Assembly (NCBI GenBank): GCA_900617975.1
Contig: UZAE01012395.1
Coordinates: 1-43,565 of the forward strand
Direction of reading: 5' to 3'
Source of the DNA: Rodentolepis nana
Lineage: Eukaryota; Platyhelminthes; Cestoda; Cyclophyllidea; Hymenolepididae
DNA length: 43,565 bases
Below, in pieces: positions 9,774 to 21,600 of this stretch. Numbering within the stretch: the first letter of the stretch is position 1; every line of letters starts with the position of its first letter. The translations under genes were made by a program, and so were the position numbers. Below the pieces are notes generated by a model. It saw only the letters and a list, made by a program, of their open reading frames with translations, was not told where the DNA came from and did no database searches.

Positions 9774-10272
9774 TTAATGCATTTGTCGTTGGTTTGGAAG
9801 GGGTTGTGACACAACCTGGCATTTAGGATGCGTGCATGAATTCATATGTTCCGGCCAATGCAATTGTTGGCAGGTGGTATTGCAATAGACAGTATTCCAG
9901 CAGCAGTAGAAGAAAGCTTCATTTCCACAATATGTACACTACATAGACAAATCAACAAATTTCTCGCATTAAAACCTCTTCTCCATGTGTGTATCAGAGG
10001 AGAAAATAGACACTAATTGTGGTAGGAAAAAAACGTTTAGCATACCCATTGCTTCTTCTTCACCTCCTGGATCGCTTTACTCGCATCCTGACTGCAAAGC
10101 TCCACGATACCGTCGACTATGGCGTGAGTCTCAGCCTCCCAAACGGCACGGAGTTCGGATAAATGATCACGGTGGTTGCTTGCAAGTTCAAAACGCGTAT
10201 ACTCCTTTTCTAGCCTTGCACGCTCTAGCTCTTGGGTCAAGCGTAGCACTTCTGCCTTAAGAAGCGTTTTCT
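9774..10272 (-). CDS. ZMYND11: Coiled-coil and MYND exons, 3' end of the ZMYND11 homologue
   Basis: Exon 10046-10272 encodes a Leu/Glu-rich helix ending [10 protein letters not shown], the same KKKQW that precedes the MYND finger in vertebrate ZMYND11. After a 107-bp intron, exon 9774-9938 gives [19 protein letters not shown], then [16 protein letters not shown]: the ligands C851, C854, C862/C863, C869, C873, H877 or H881, and C885. A 19-residue tail precedes the TAA stop at 9774-9776. MYND fingers of this family bind PxLxP-type peptides in co-repressors. Confidence 0.88.
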
Positions 10273-13200
10273 CTAGACGAGTGCTTTGTAGAAATCGTGT
10301 GGAAACGACAACACAATGGGGTGTTTGAGTACTATGATCGCCTATGTGATATAAGAGAAAAACAATTATTAATGAGAGGTTAGTTAAACGTTATTTCATA
10401 GAAGGCTTGATGGAGGAATATCTCATAGATAAGACAAATTACTATGAAAGGACGGCCTGGGCTGTCCAACTAATCAGACGGTCAATCATCTGAACGAAGA
10501 GAGGATATAAAACAAGCACCTCAGCGTCTTTTCGCTTTCCTCTACGGACGTTCTATACAAGTGATCTCGTCTGGTAGAGCTATTTTTTACTGCTGGTACT
10601 TAGAAAGATCATCAGATGTGAGAGTTGCTTCAAGATGCCTCACTGGTGGAAGTAGTAATAACCCATTCAGTAAGTTATAATAAAGCACCTGAAATGATTT
10701 GCTCCCAAAAACCTCCCCCAAAATGCATCGCCGTTCTCAATTCCCACAAACTCGACCCAGACCCTATATGAAGCCATCCTTCAAGAAGCTTTTCAGTTCC
10801 AACAAGTTCAAACTTTTTTAGTAAACATAGTATACACTGATAGCATGCCTTCAAATTAATCTCTCTTGAAGTTAAAATGAAGCGCATGCAACGGCTGGGA
10901 TAATTTTCAGCCACATAAACTTAGAAACGATGAAAATTAGCCGAGAATCAGAATTAGTAAGTTTTGCACGATTTCTTAAAGTAGGAGAGGCTATGAAGAA
11001 CGGTTGATTGAACAATTACTAAGAATACTACTTAACAAGGATCGCAAAAAGGTATAACTTTGGATAAAATGAACTACTTGAGGCAAAATATCATGCGTCA
11101 TGGCTTTCAAAACCGTCTACGAGAGTTCCACAGGTGCAGCGGTTAACATGGCTGTCTACGAAAAAAGAATTCATTGATTCGATGCATATCAGCGCGATCA
11201 AGCGTAAGAGGTAAAAGTGGCTAATTAGATGGGTGCAACTTCGATCACAAAGAAGGATTTATGTTGAAAAAAACTTTCGGAAATAGAACAACTCGTCGTC
11301 TAAGCAACGTGATACTCTTACCTACTTCAATTCAGTAGGCATATTGGAGAATATTGTACAACTGAACTCACTTATTGACCTAGGGGGAACGGTTAAGTCT
11401 GGTTCAGAGGCAGCTGCAGAGGGACCGCGACTGGAAGATACAGCCACATCATTCACAGTTTCCTCCAGATTCTGAAAGAGCCCATCCAGCAGGGATTGAA
11501 AATTTCTGGAAAATGAGTCTCGCGCTTCTTGAAAGTGGGACAAAAGATTTGACCTGAGGTCACTATGAGAGAGACTCTCCGACAGACGAAGAGGCAGGGT
11601 GGAAACGGACGATTCACTGCTGAAGCAAAAACTTCGGGAATTAAAAAGCGAACGACGAATCGAGACATACTATGATTGAAAATTAGGGACATACGATGCA
11701 GGAAACGTTTCCGTATAAGGAGTATAAGCAGGCTCATCCGTGATTTGGTGTTCCACTGACATCACTGCACTAAAAATGAGGGGAAAGGTGAGAACAAATC
11801 TCTCTCGTACATCACTACCCACCGGTCAACACTCTCGCGTGCAAGAGTCAGAGTATTAACCGAATTCTTAAATAGAAATGCTTGGAGTTAGATTAAGATG
11901 AGAAGGAAACGAACATAATGACATTCATACAGCATGAGAGGCATGCAACAAGGAGAGCAGGTGGGGATAGGTAAATCGACAACAGTACCTTTAGCAAAGC
12001 TAACCCGCCTGAATGAAATAAAAGAGAAAAATAGAGATGGATACGATCTCGTGTGGTTCATAAATAAGAGTAAATGTGAGGTGCAGCTATTTTTAAAAAA
12101 ATCCGACGGCTGGTATTTGACGCACACATACACACTCATACATAAATACCAGAGCTAAAAGCTATTCAAGTTCAACCGTGGTTGCTAAACACAAACGCCT
12201 CTTTTAGACAATTAAAGTGTGAATGGAAGTGGTCATCAAATAGTGCTGTCGACGGAAAAAATCACATGCTTAAACTTGCACTTGGCACAAAACACGTTCA
12301 CATTTTAGTCGTCATCGCAATGATAACTCCGATGTCAGAGAAATCTTGCCAATAAATAATCCAAAGAAGTTGGCAGGAAGTAACCACCTGATACCGAATT
12401 CCCGATTTCTCTAGACCACTTGGATGTACAATCAACTGTCTGGTACAGATAACTCAGAAATGGAATTCTAAATAAAAGATACATCGACTTTTAAACTGGG
12501 GATACTTACTTCGCATTAACCTCCCTACGTGGATCCCCAACATTTGAAAGTGTTTCTTTAGGAAAAGATGGTTGAGCAGACCTCTCACTTTCAGTAGTAG
12601 ACACAGCCACTGTAGTTGCCACGGGTGGTCGATCAGAGGTAGTGACGCCAGTAGCAGTTGTTTGAGAAAGGCGCAGCAAAAGAGGTTCGACAAGGTCTTC
12701 TGTATCGTGGTTTCCAGAAACTGTCGTGGTAGTGGTGGTTGTTATAGTAGTACTAGTTGCGGTTTTGGGGGAATGGGAGGGAGGAGGAGACACAGATATA
12801 AGAGAGGGAGGGAGAGAAGGCGAGGAGGGTGGACAAGGCTGTTCTATTGTTAGGGCGGAATCTGCATCATCACCATTTGGTCCAGGGGATAAAATAGAAG
12901 GACCCACAATAGAAGTACCTGTCGATGGCACAGTGGAGCTCTGCCCGATATCTTGAGCCTCCCGTTCAGAATTCGAAAGCAGCCCGTGATTCTCCAAAAC
13001 AGGAGCCCATCGATTTAAAGACCTTAGAAAGAAATATTGCGTTTTATACACACTAGTACCCAATAAAACATATATCTACCATGTCAGCCAATGAAATACC
13101 GACAACTGTAAGAATGCCAATTAGCTAGTGTCATGACAACGCGAATACCAGAACTAATTCGACGTGGTATGTGAAATAAACAGAGCTCAAACGTCAAAAG

Positions 13201-15406
13201 TCACTCACTTGTAATACTTAACGAGAGATTGATGAGAAAAAGGCAGAACACGAGTTGCGGGAGCCGATGGAAATCTGAATTTCGGGAAAGTATGATAAAG
13301 AAGGTCAACATGGTGTCCAAGTTGTTTTACTGCTCGATTAAAGGCCCCTTCATCTTTGGATTCGCCGGCGTTGACCAGTCGTCGAATGCCGAATCCTCCT
13401 AGTGTAGAGTCACTGCCAGAAGCGGTCATAGAGATATCAAAACAGGTGTAAAGGCTAACACACTTTGTAGGAGCCTTTCGAATTACGTAGGTACCGAAAA
13501 AGCACACAAGGAGCTGACTGTTCGGCAATTCATCCATTAATTTAGCCGGCCATCGTTTCCCGTCTTCGTATCGAACCCAAACAATGGGATGAAGCACAGG
13601 CTATAAGGTTAGGTAAAATTGTATTTAACTCCGAATATCATTTTTAGCTAAATAGAATTGAAGGAGGTCTGTGAATTTCTCTCCAATTTGACAAATGACG
13701 CATATTTAATTTTACTGAATGTGATTCTTTGTATCAAATTGTTTTTAACACCGTTAACTAATTGCATGTGACTTCATATCACGAATGCTGAATCATGGGT
13801 ATTAGCCCACTGGCCTGAATTCAGGATAAAAATAGACTCTTGAAGGACAAAATCAAAACAATGCTAGTACGCATATAATTCCAGTGCAAGCACATCCAAA
13901 GATAGCAAAATAAAATAATCAATTAAACGCTAAATGACAGTCTAATTTATTCAGGTTCAGTGTTAACCACAACCCGATAAGCGGCCAATATATGAACTCT
14001 CCACGTCTCCTAAAGTGCACCGACATATCGATTTTTTCCCGCTATGAGAGTTTCTCCTGTCTCGCCCCCTCTCCCCGCCCTGGCATCTAAAGACGTCAAA
14101 AGATATTCTGTTTTTTTTACATTCTTTCGCAAAAGTACATGTAACATTCTGAAAAGAACTTAACTCCATAAAAAAAGCTACACATCGAACTATATCAAAC
14201 CTAACTCATCGAACAACGGAGAAAAAAAGAATAATAAAATAAGTTAGACATTCAATAATGACCCAGCACTATCCATCCTACAGCAAACAGACATCCTTGT
14301 CGGATAGGCGAACCAATCAAGACCCAACTCCAACTAAAAGACATGAACTTGGAATTATAAGCATAATTCCCACTTGCGTAAATGAACACCAATTAGCCAC
14401 AGTCGTAGATTACAAACCACCTTAATATATTTTTGGTTCAATAGACACATAAACTCAATATCTAGTCAACCATAAACAAAAATAGTTGATAAATTTCTTA
14501 TTTAAATTCCTTTGAAGTAGCAATGAAATTATGAAAATTTATCACAAATTTACAGCTTTGTTTTGCTTTCTCCTTAGGAAATTATAGGTAGAAGCAGGTC
14601 CATGATTCGTCATCAAATACTCACTAGACTCGTGAGCAGACTCGTTATTTTTGGCGTGAATTCAAACATAATACATCTTAAATAAAGAATGGGGATGCCA
14701 CTCACGCAAACTTTGCAAAACCACGAGCTCTGATGGGGTTCAGGAGGAATTGTTTTCAGCATCGAACGACCATAAATGTGCGGATCACATTGGGAGATAG
14801 GTGAAAAGACGAAGGAAGTTGAAGGAAGCGTAGACATATGGTTAATTCGATTAAGGTAGCAAGGTGGACAGGCCCTCAGTAATGCCAACTCATGAAGACA
14901 AATTTGCTCGAGAAGTTTGGCTTTCGACAAAAGGCCAATCTCTAGAAGTAGGCAAAGAGGAAAGGGGAATAAAGGTTGTTGAGGGTTCTTGCAAAGTAGA
15001 AAATGATACCGCGAAATTACCCGGTTCATCCCTAGGTGGAATGCAATTAAGAACGATCCAGCGAAAATCTGAGAGAAAGGATTTCAGTGACCTGCATTGG
15101 CCATCATTCACTTGCTAAATAGAAAACATCAGACCAATTCAACAGATGAAGGCATAGTAATTAATAGTAGTCTATAAGAACACGCTATAGCAGAAAATTC
15201 GTTAGTGGTAAAGTACAAATAGACACTTTCTACGCTATTATTCTACAACATTCAATGAACTTTACCGCAAACAAGATTGGAAGAAGACGCAACAAACTGC
15301 AAAAGATTCACGTTTATAAGAATATTAAAGGTTTAGGCTATAAAGTGATTATAGGAAACCGATAACGAGCATTCCGGGTCACTATTCGTCACTGAACCCA
15401 TTGTAA

Positions 15407-15450
<44 letters not shown>

Positions 15451-15452
15451 CG

Positions 15453-15494
<42 letters not shown>

Positions 15495-17667
15495 CGGAAT
15501 AAAGAGTTTACTAAGAAATATAGATTCAGGTAGTCGGAGACATAGAGTTCCAGACATATGCTTTCAATCAAGTTCAAACCAATGTAAGCAAAAAGGGTAC
15601 TCATTTAAGAAAAAGACTGATTGAGTATTGATCATATCAATAGTAAAAGTTGATAGAAAATATTACTTGATAGAGTGTACGAAGATCCATTGGATGTCTG
15701 ACAGACATACGGACGGCAAAGGTATCGCTAACGTCAGGTGGTTCTCGAAATGGTTCAGACTAAACGTACACAAGATCAATCAAGAGGAAATAAATAGCAC
15801 CTACCCAATTTTGAATAGACATATAGTCCACCATGAAGCAGAGGATCTTTTTGATCTGTTTTTCATAGATCGTCTTTGGGATACTAGCCCTCCATTTAAT
15901 AAGATTCGTTTCAAACTCCTCTTTATCACAAGTAGCAACTTCATGGCACAATAGACATCGCCAACCTTCTTCCCAATCAATATTTATCTTTTCGATTTCG
16001 GAACTTTCAAGACACTTTTGGTGGTAAGCTCGTGGACAGTCACTACAGGGTTTCAACTGTAAAAAAAATTGAGAAGGAAAGTGAAGGAAAAACACAAATT
16101 TACCTCCTGGCCAGGTCGACGCTCCTGACAAATCCAGCAAAACTTCTTCCCACTTTCGTCAGATGAACCGGAAGGTCGACGGGTTTTAATGGTAGGCAAT
16201 ACATTAGAGAAGGAGGGAACGAGAGCTGGAGTATTTCTACAATCGAGCCAATCTGACTGATTAAGTTGGGAGATGAGGGAAACTTCGACGTTGAAATTTG
16301 GTCGACTACGTTTTGCAGGGGGAGATGTACACTGATCTTTTGTAGTTGAAGACGAACTCTTCACATTAGGAGTTGATGATCGATTTTTAAAGTTTAGAGC
16401 GTGAATGGGGGTTCGGATTCCCCTATTCGAAACTGGAGAGAAAAGATTCAAGGTGCTAAACCAATGCATGAAAGAAATCGTAAAGCAATTAGTAAAAATT
16501 GCGTACAGGTTAAGGGCGTGATTCTCGTCAAACTAGGTGAAGAGTTTAAAGCAGAGTTTAAAAATGGAAATAATTAGAGTAACGTTCATAAGGGTAAAAA
16601 ACAGGCGTAAAATCGATATCGCCTAGTTAAAAGATACTACATTTGATCTAATGGTCACTTTTAGAACCAAGTAAGTAGGTGTTGTCACACTCCTGTGGTA
16701 GAAAATAATACACGACACAATTAATAAACTATTACGGCCACCCATTATCAAAAGTATTTCTTAAAACTGACTGCAAGTCAACAGGGGTAAATAAAGGTTA
16801 AAAACAATATGATAAGCATAATTATACCAAAGGTTTTCGAATCCACATATAATAAAGAAACCACAACAAAAACGCATAAATTACCCGACAGGAGTAAATC
16901 CGGCATATGATGAGAAGGATTTTTCATTGAATCCTATAATGAAAGATAAATAAGATCAAAATCAAAAGAAGGTTATTATGAACTTTACACAGGGTGAGGA
17001 GCATTAAATGATAACATTTTGTCAGTAAAATTGAGCAACTGAGCAAGAGCTGAAATGGATAATTTACATTCGACGATCGTGTGGGGGTTCGCAACTTATT
17101 GCCACTTCTTCTACCAGAACTTCGACGGGAAGGCATATTAAGTTCTGGAAAAACAAGCACAGAGAGAGAAAAAAACCTAGACGTACATGGAATACAGTTA
17201 TGGTAGATAAAAAACCTTTAGAAAGATGTTTTTCACCAGTAGAGTTTACAGATTCTTCTAAAAAAACAAAAGAAAAAAGGTAAACCAAGGAAAGCAAAGT
17301 ACCAGAGGAGCTGTCATCAGAAATACGAGGGCGAATCAGGCGACGTTTGGCCTGAGAGCCTTGACAATAGCTAAATAAAAAGGAAAAAGGCGGTAATTGA
17401 TATTTATTGTAGTAGTTGCAAAATAATACCAGATTCGAAAAAATAAATTTTCAATTGGGGAGTTTAACAAACACAGCACAACGATATCGCATCTATAGTA
17501 GAAGGGCATATCAATAGCAATTCATAGTTTTAATTCTGCAAACCCTCAATTTCGATTATGCGAGGATTTAAAAAATTCAATAAAGATAGAAAATGGACAA
17601 GCAGCTTTAAAGTGGGTTTGATTCAAAAAACCTAAAAGACTTACGAATTTGATTTTTTATTCATCAT
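9774..17667 (-). CDS. ZMYND11: ZMYND11-type PHD/bromo/PWWP/MYND chromatin reader, complete, 14 exons
   Basis: Nuclear reader of modified histone H3 that, in animals, restrains Pol II elongation at H3.3K36me3. Exons, 5' to 3' on the minus strand: 17645-17667, 17303-17370, 17216-17257, 17068-17144, 16885-16933, 16104-16432, 15805-16056, 15021-15114, 14706-14941, 13209-13600, 12510-13022, 11372-11619, 10046-10272, 9774-9938. All junctions are GT-AG and phase-consistent, giving 904 codons plus stop. Layout: basic Ser/Arg-rich N-terminus (1-180), PHD (184-235), bromo-like region (~245-335), zinc segment (C336-x2-C339...WFCKVC390), PWWP (391-~445), Ser/Thr/Pro linker (~520-700), coiled coil (~740-848), MYND (851-885). 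The start is the first ATG after an in-frame TAA. The N-terminal winged-helix region of vertebrate ZMYND11 is not seen. The 10272/11372 junction has a phase-equivalent alternative (donor at 11379). Confidence 0.88.
12510..13022 (-). CDS. ZMYND11: Ser/Thr/Pro-rich linker exon of the ZMYND11 homologue
   Basis: A 513-bp exon between PWWP and coiled coil encodes a disordered segment rich in Ser, Pro and Thr, including a run of consecutive Thr ([13 protein letters not shown]) from an imperfect ACC/ACT repeat near 12722-12760. The phases (1 nt in, 2 nt out) match the neighbouring exons. Plus-strand open frames over it (12572-12956) are shadows. Confidence 0.75.
13209..13600 (-). CDS. ZMYND11: PWWP domain exon of the ZMYND11 homologue
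   Basis: The exon reads [20 protein letters not shown] (390s-410) and then [15 protein letters not shown]. These match the WAKMKG-x-FWPAK and RFFG strands of the family. W407 and the FF pair are retained. The residue aligned with the first aromatic of the human histone-binding cage appears to be Gly404, so methyl-lysine reading may be altered (see findings). The donor is GTGAGT; the acceptor is TATAG at 13601-13605. Confidence 0.85.
14706..15114 (-). CDS. ZMYND11: Bromo-like and zinc-segment exons of the ZMYND11 homologue
   Basis: Exon 15021-15114 encodes [20 protein letters not shown], matching the 'Y-x-S-x2-x-F-x-x-D' helix of this bromodomain. Exon 14706-14941 encodes [19 protein letters not shown], then ACPPCYLN and WFCKVC, matching the Cys-pair segment that joins bromo and PWWP in ZMYND11. 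The 79-bp intron between them (14942-15020) is required because the frame changes exactly there. Confidence 0.82.
15406..15500. repeat. (AT)n microsatellite with 54-bp perfect palindrome
   Basis: Two AT blocks sit in the intron between the PHD and bromo exons of the ZMYND11 homologue. The second block is enclosed by inverted arms ATTCCGTTATAT (from 15447) and ATATAACGGAAT (to 15500), so 15447-15500 can form a cruciform or hairpin. Confidence 0.9.
15805..16432 (-). CDS. ZMYND11: PHD finger exons of the ZMYND11 homologue
   Basis: Two exons (16104-16432 and 15805-16056) separated by a 47-bp intron. The first ends in [15 protein letters not shown]. The second opens [15 protein letters not shown] and continues to WRCLLC. 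Together they supply the C4-H-C3 ligands C185, C188, C200, C203, H208, C211, C230 and C233. The second exon then runs into the start of the bromo-like region ([19 protein letters not shown]). Confidence 0.88.
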
Positions 17668-18278
17668 ACTTTTTGTGAAATAGAATTAAAATGCGTGTCA
17701 TTAAGCAGACAAACAAATGAACAAGGGCAACATTGTTAGTGAAACGGTTACACTACCTTCGTTACAAGTAGTAAACAGTTAAGTCGTTAATTGAGATCAA
17801 ATAACCTAACACATTCAACCAATCAGTCACTTGAAGTCACTTTTGCTTTCTAAAAATAAAGGGGCATTTGATTGAATTCTATTACAAATGAAGATTAAGA
17901 AAATTGAAATTCATTAATGTGAGAGTAAACTAATTAAATTTGTGTCAAGACCTACAAAAATGAATTTGATATAAACGGTTAACTCACTCAAAATAATTTT
18001 ACTATTAGTTCCAGTATTTTCCAGTAATTTACGCGAAATACTATACTTAAAAATAAATATGCATGATCATGGAATTCCATGCCTTGTTTTAATGGATAAT
18101 CCGGAGGCGGTAATTTGAGCGTCTCTACTCCGCTATCGCGTGAGTGTCAGTGATTTACCCCAAATACGTATTTGACACCAATTCATACTCAATTATGTTG
18201 ATTTTTTGCTTTAAGCTTTATATGTTACTTTTGTACTACTTTATTTTCTTTTAATATTTTGTATGTAGATTCATTTAA
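17668..18278. promoter_or_regulatory. Divergent intergenic promoter region
   Basis: About 610 bp separate the start codons of the minus-strand ZMYND11 homologue and the plus-strand Rabin8 homologue, so both 5' UTRs and promoters must lie here unless undetected upstream non-coding exons exist. I see no clear TATA box or CpG cluster. A pyrimidine-poor acceptor-like site (TTTTGTATGTAG, AG at 18267-18268) lies 10 bp before the plus-strand ATG. Confidence 0.5.
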
Positions 18279-18633
18279 ATGGAAGGAAAACGTTTAACAA
18301 AAAGATTAAGCGAAGAAAACGATGAATTAAAGCGATATATAGAAACGTTGAACAAAGAATGCATGGAACTACAAGCCGCTCTTTTCGAAGAAGCAAATAA
18401 GATGGTTTGTCATGTTTTAATGCGACATTTTTAGACTCAAACTGCTTATGCAGCTGAATATGCTGCTAAAAAACGTGCTGATGAATGTAGCAAAGAAAAT
18501 GAGGTAATTTATAATACTTTGGCCTTGATCCCCTTAATTTATCACGCCAGGTTCTTAAAAAAGAGGTCCAAGCTCTGAAAAACACTCTCAGGTTACACAT
18601 AGAAGAAAATTCAGACGTTTTCGCCGTCCGGAA
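18279..18633 (+). CDS. RAB3IP: Sec2 coiled-coil exons of the Rabin8 homologue
   Basis: Three exons are separated by introns of only 30 bp (18405-18434) and 47 bp (18504-18550). They encode a continuous heptad helix: KRLSEENDELKRYIETLNKE, then LFEEANKM, TQTAYAAEYAAKKRADECSK and VLKKEVQALKNTLRLHIEEN. This is the exchange-active coiled coil. The third exon ends with a strong GTAAGT donor in phase 2. Confidence 0.88.
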
Positions 18634-21600
18634 GTAAGTTTATGTTCAATCTAAATGTCTTTTACTGTACATATCGGAAGTCGCTAGTTTCCTGCATTCT
18701 TTTCATAAGCTACTCTCCGCGATTCACGTTTTAAATTTTATCTCCCCCTCTTTTTAATAGATATGCAGTAATCTCCTGGATCCCTAAGTTTGTTTTATGT
18801 TATGTATTATTTCGTTTTGCAAATTCATGTGGCACGATTGTTTATAGATTTACATGTTTTTGTTTTATTTATTCTATAAAGATGCCACTACCTTGGTTTG
18901 AATGTTATCCTGGGTAGATATCATAGTTTGGACTATCTGCAGCTTACATGCATCTACTTTAGGCTATCCTTCGCTGATTATGTTGCTGCTTTATAGTATT
19001 TTGCATCCATTTTCCCTATTTGAATATGTTTACTTAGTTTCACTTTCTTTCGCCTAAAACAATTTACTTTTCTGTAATTTTTACTGGACTGATAGAACTG
19101 GACTGACCTCAAGAAAAAACAGTATGAAAGCTTAAGTAATTAATTTGTTTGTTAGCTTTTTAATTTTATATGCCTACAATTCTCACTTATATGAAAGATT
19201 TAATTAACAGAATTTGTCTGGATGTCGCAAACTATGCAGTAGTTAAATTATGCCATCAACGGTGCAATTTGGTTTTCCTTGGTCAGTTATTAATGATTAT
19301 AAAATTAGTGATTGGTGAACATTTGTACAATCGTGAGAATGAAAATTTTCTGGCAATCCGAACCATTCAATTAGAATTTCAACTCAGTTAGAGGTGTAAA
19401 ACCAGCTCACAGTGAATTAATTTAATTCATCTTTTTCAATAGGTATACAAATTTAGTCTTCCAGCCAAGGCTCCATTGCTCTCTTTGGAGCCCATTCTAG
19501 GAGGTTAATATTATTATTGAGGGTTATAAAATACGATTCCTTTGTTAGAGTGCAATTTCATCGGAGAGACAATGTAGGAAAATTGAGTCTGCATGAAGAT
19601 TTTGTTCTCTTAATTGTATGCTTTATTATTGTATCTCGTATAATTACTATTCATCGAGGTCATTTGTGTAATTGGCTTCAATAGTGCACGCTGGAATTGT
19701 CATTAATATTATACGGCGCTGCCTCTTCCCAAATTATTCACATCCGTTTAGAAGTTCTAATTTATTATTACAGTTTTCAATCATTCGGGAACTTCAATTA
19801 GCCATACACGCATTTTGATTGAAATCCATTCATGATTGCAAGCCGATGCTTGAGTGCGCGTGCATTTCTCTGCTATCTACTTTGCTTGAGACTTTTCGGT
19901 CTTTGAATATAGTGATTTGCCATGTGTGCTTGAGCATATGAGTTTTCTACCGCCCTCATTCATTTTACCTGCTTGTGATTGAATTTTTTTACGCTTAACA
20001 CCATAAAGTTAATTAAATATTGATAATCAGTAGTTGGTAGTTAATCGCCCCCCCCCCCCTCCGTTGCGGAATCAGTTGTAGGAATTCGAGTTTAACATCT
20101 GATTGGTGCTTGTTCAGTTTGTGTAATGGTTTAGATATTTACTTAAATTTATAAGAGGTCATCCGGGTTATTAATTTATTCATATTCAATCATATGTAAT
20201 TAATGAGCTATCGAGTGACCTCATTTAGGGTCATTTGTCCTCTCTCTATCTCTCTCTCCCTACAACGCCATAAGATGCGCTGTGACGTCGACTTATTACT
20301 CCTTATTACACACTTCAAAAAAGTATTATTTATAAAATTAGGACGACAATTTCCACCACCTCCTCAAGTTTTTGTGCATGTTGCGATTTAATAGTTTAAC
20401 CAATTTTAATTAAAACTTGCCTTTTCATACATTCATCTACAACAATACGCTCACAAAGATGTGCTGATATTTATAATAAAAGATAAAGAAGAAGAGTAAG
20501 TGAAGTCCATTTCATTAGGGATTCAAATGAGATCGAATTTGGATCAAATGGTTTTAACCCTTGCTTCATGCGTAATATATCTGCACTTTGCTATTTCAGA
20601 TCAGTGTCCAGTGTAGTTACACCAGAGATAGAGGAAAAAACGAGGAAGAGTAGTTTTCGTCGTCTGAGCTTCCGGCGAAATTCTCTCTCTTCCACCCTTC
20701 CACCTTCAGCCAATGGGAGCTTCCATGGTATTGATCGGTGTCGATATAGCTCAACCATCTCGAATAGCAGTAATACAGCCCTCGTTATTAATGTCGCTTC
20801 ACAGGAGCCAGTTACTCGTCGACGTCTACTTGATGCCCTCACTTCTAGTGCCGTATGCTCTGAAACAGTAGCAGAAGAACAGTTCCAGGTGACTATATTG
20901 CATACTTCTTAAACTCCATATCTGGGTTCTTGTTGAGAAATGTACATTCAAAAATTCTTATATCAACCAAATTGATTAGTGCATATTGTTAATCTGTAGG
21001 AAATGAGCCTACAGAATTTAGCATATTAAATAATCTCAACGCCAAATACGTCGTAAGATTCTTTTCATCCACGACGACGGGGCACATTTGCCTCATTCAC
21101 ACTGCAATGTGGAGGTGTAAAAGACATGGGTGATTTCCTCCCAAATCGTGCTAATAATTACAACTAAATGATCATATCTGTTGAAGTTTACTGTTTGTGT
21201 TTATAAATGTCTTTGGCGTGGTAATTTCAATTCCTTTGAATAACTCTACCAATTTGTCTGGATGTGGCGGACTTGTGACCCTTCCAATGTTACGATGTTA
21301 CAGTGGAACATTTATTTCACACAAGGTCGCAAGAAATATTTGCCTGATTTACCTAATTTATCAAAATCAAGACCTTTCTAAATCTTATAATTGGTAAAAT
21401 CTTTCCCATCCAAAGTTATCTCACAAAAGTGAAAATCAAAGTGCTCCAAATCGGCTGTTCAATTTCAATATTAAAAGTCTTCTGTTTTGCGAAGTTTTAC
21501 CGCATGAAGTGAAAAGTATTCAAGATCCTTCACAGGATGCATCATCCTTAGTAATCAAGCTGAATATTTGTCTTTATTATTTTTTATTTTTTTATTGAAA

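Noticed and set aside
14864..15118. Plus-strand 84-codon open frame and other plus-strand frames between 11.9 and 16 kb
   Set aside because: Shadows of the minus-strand ZMYND11 exons, which carry recognisable domains and consistent splice phases.
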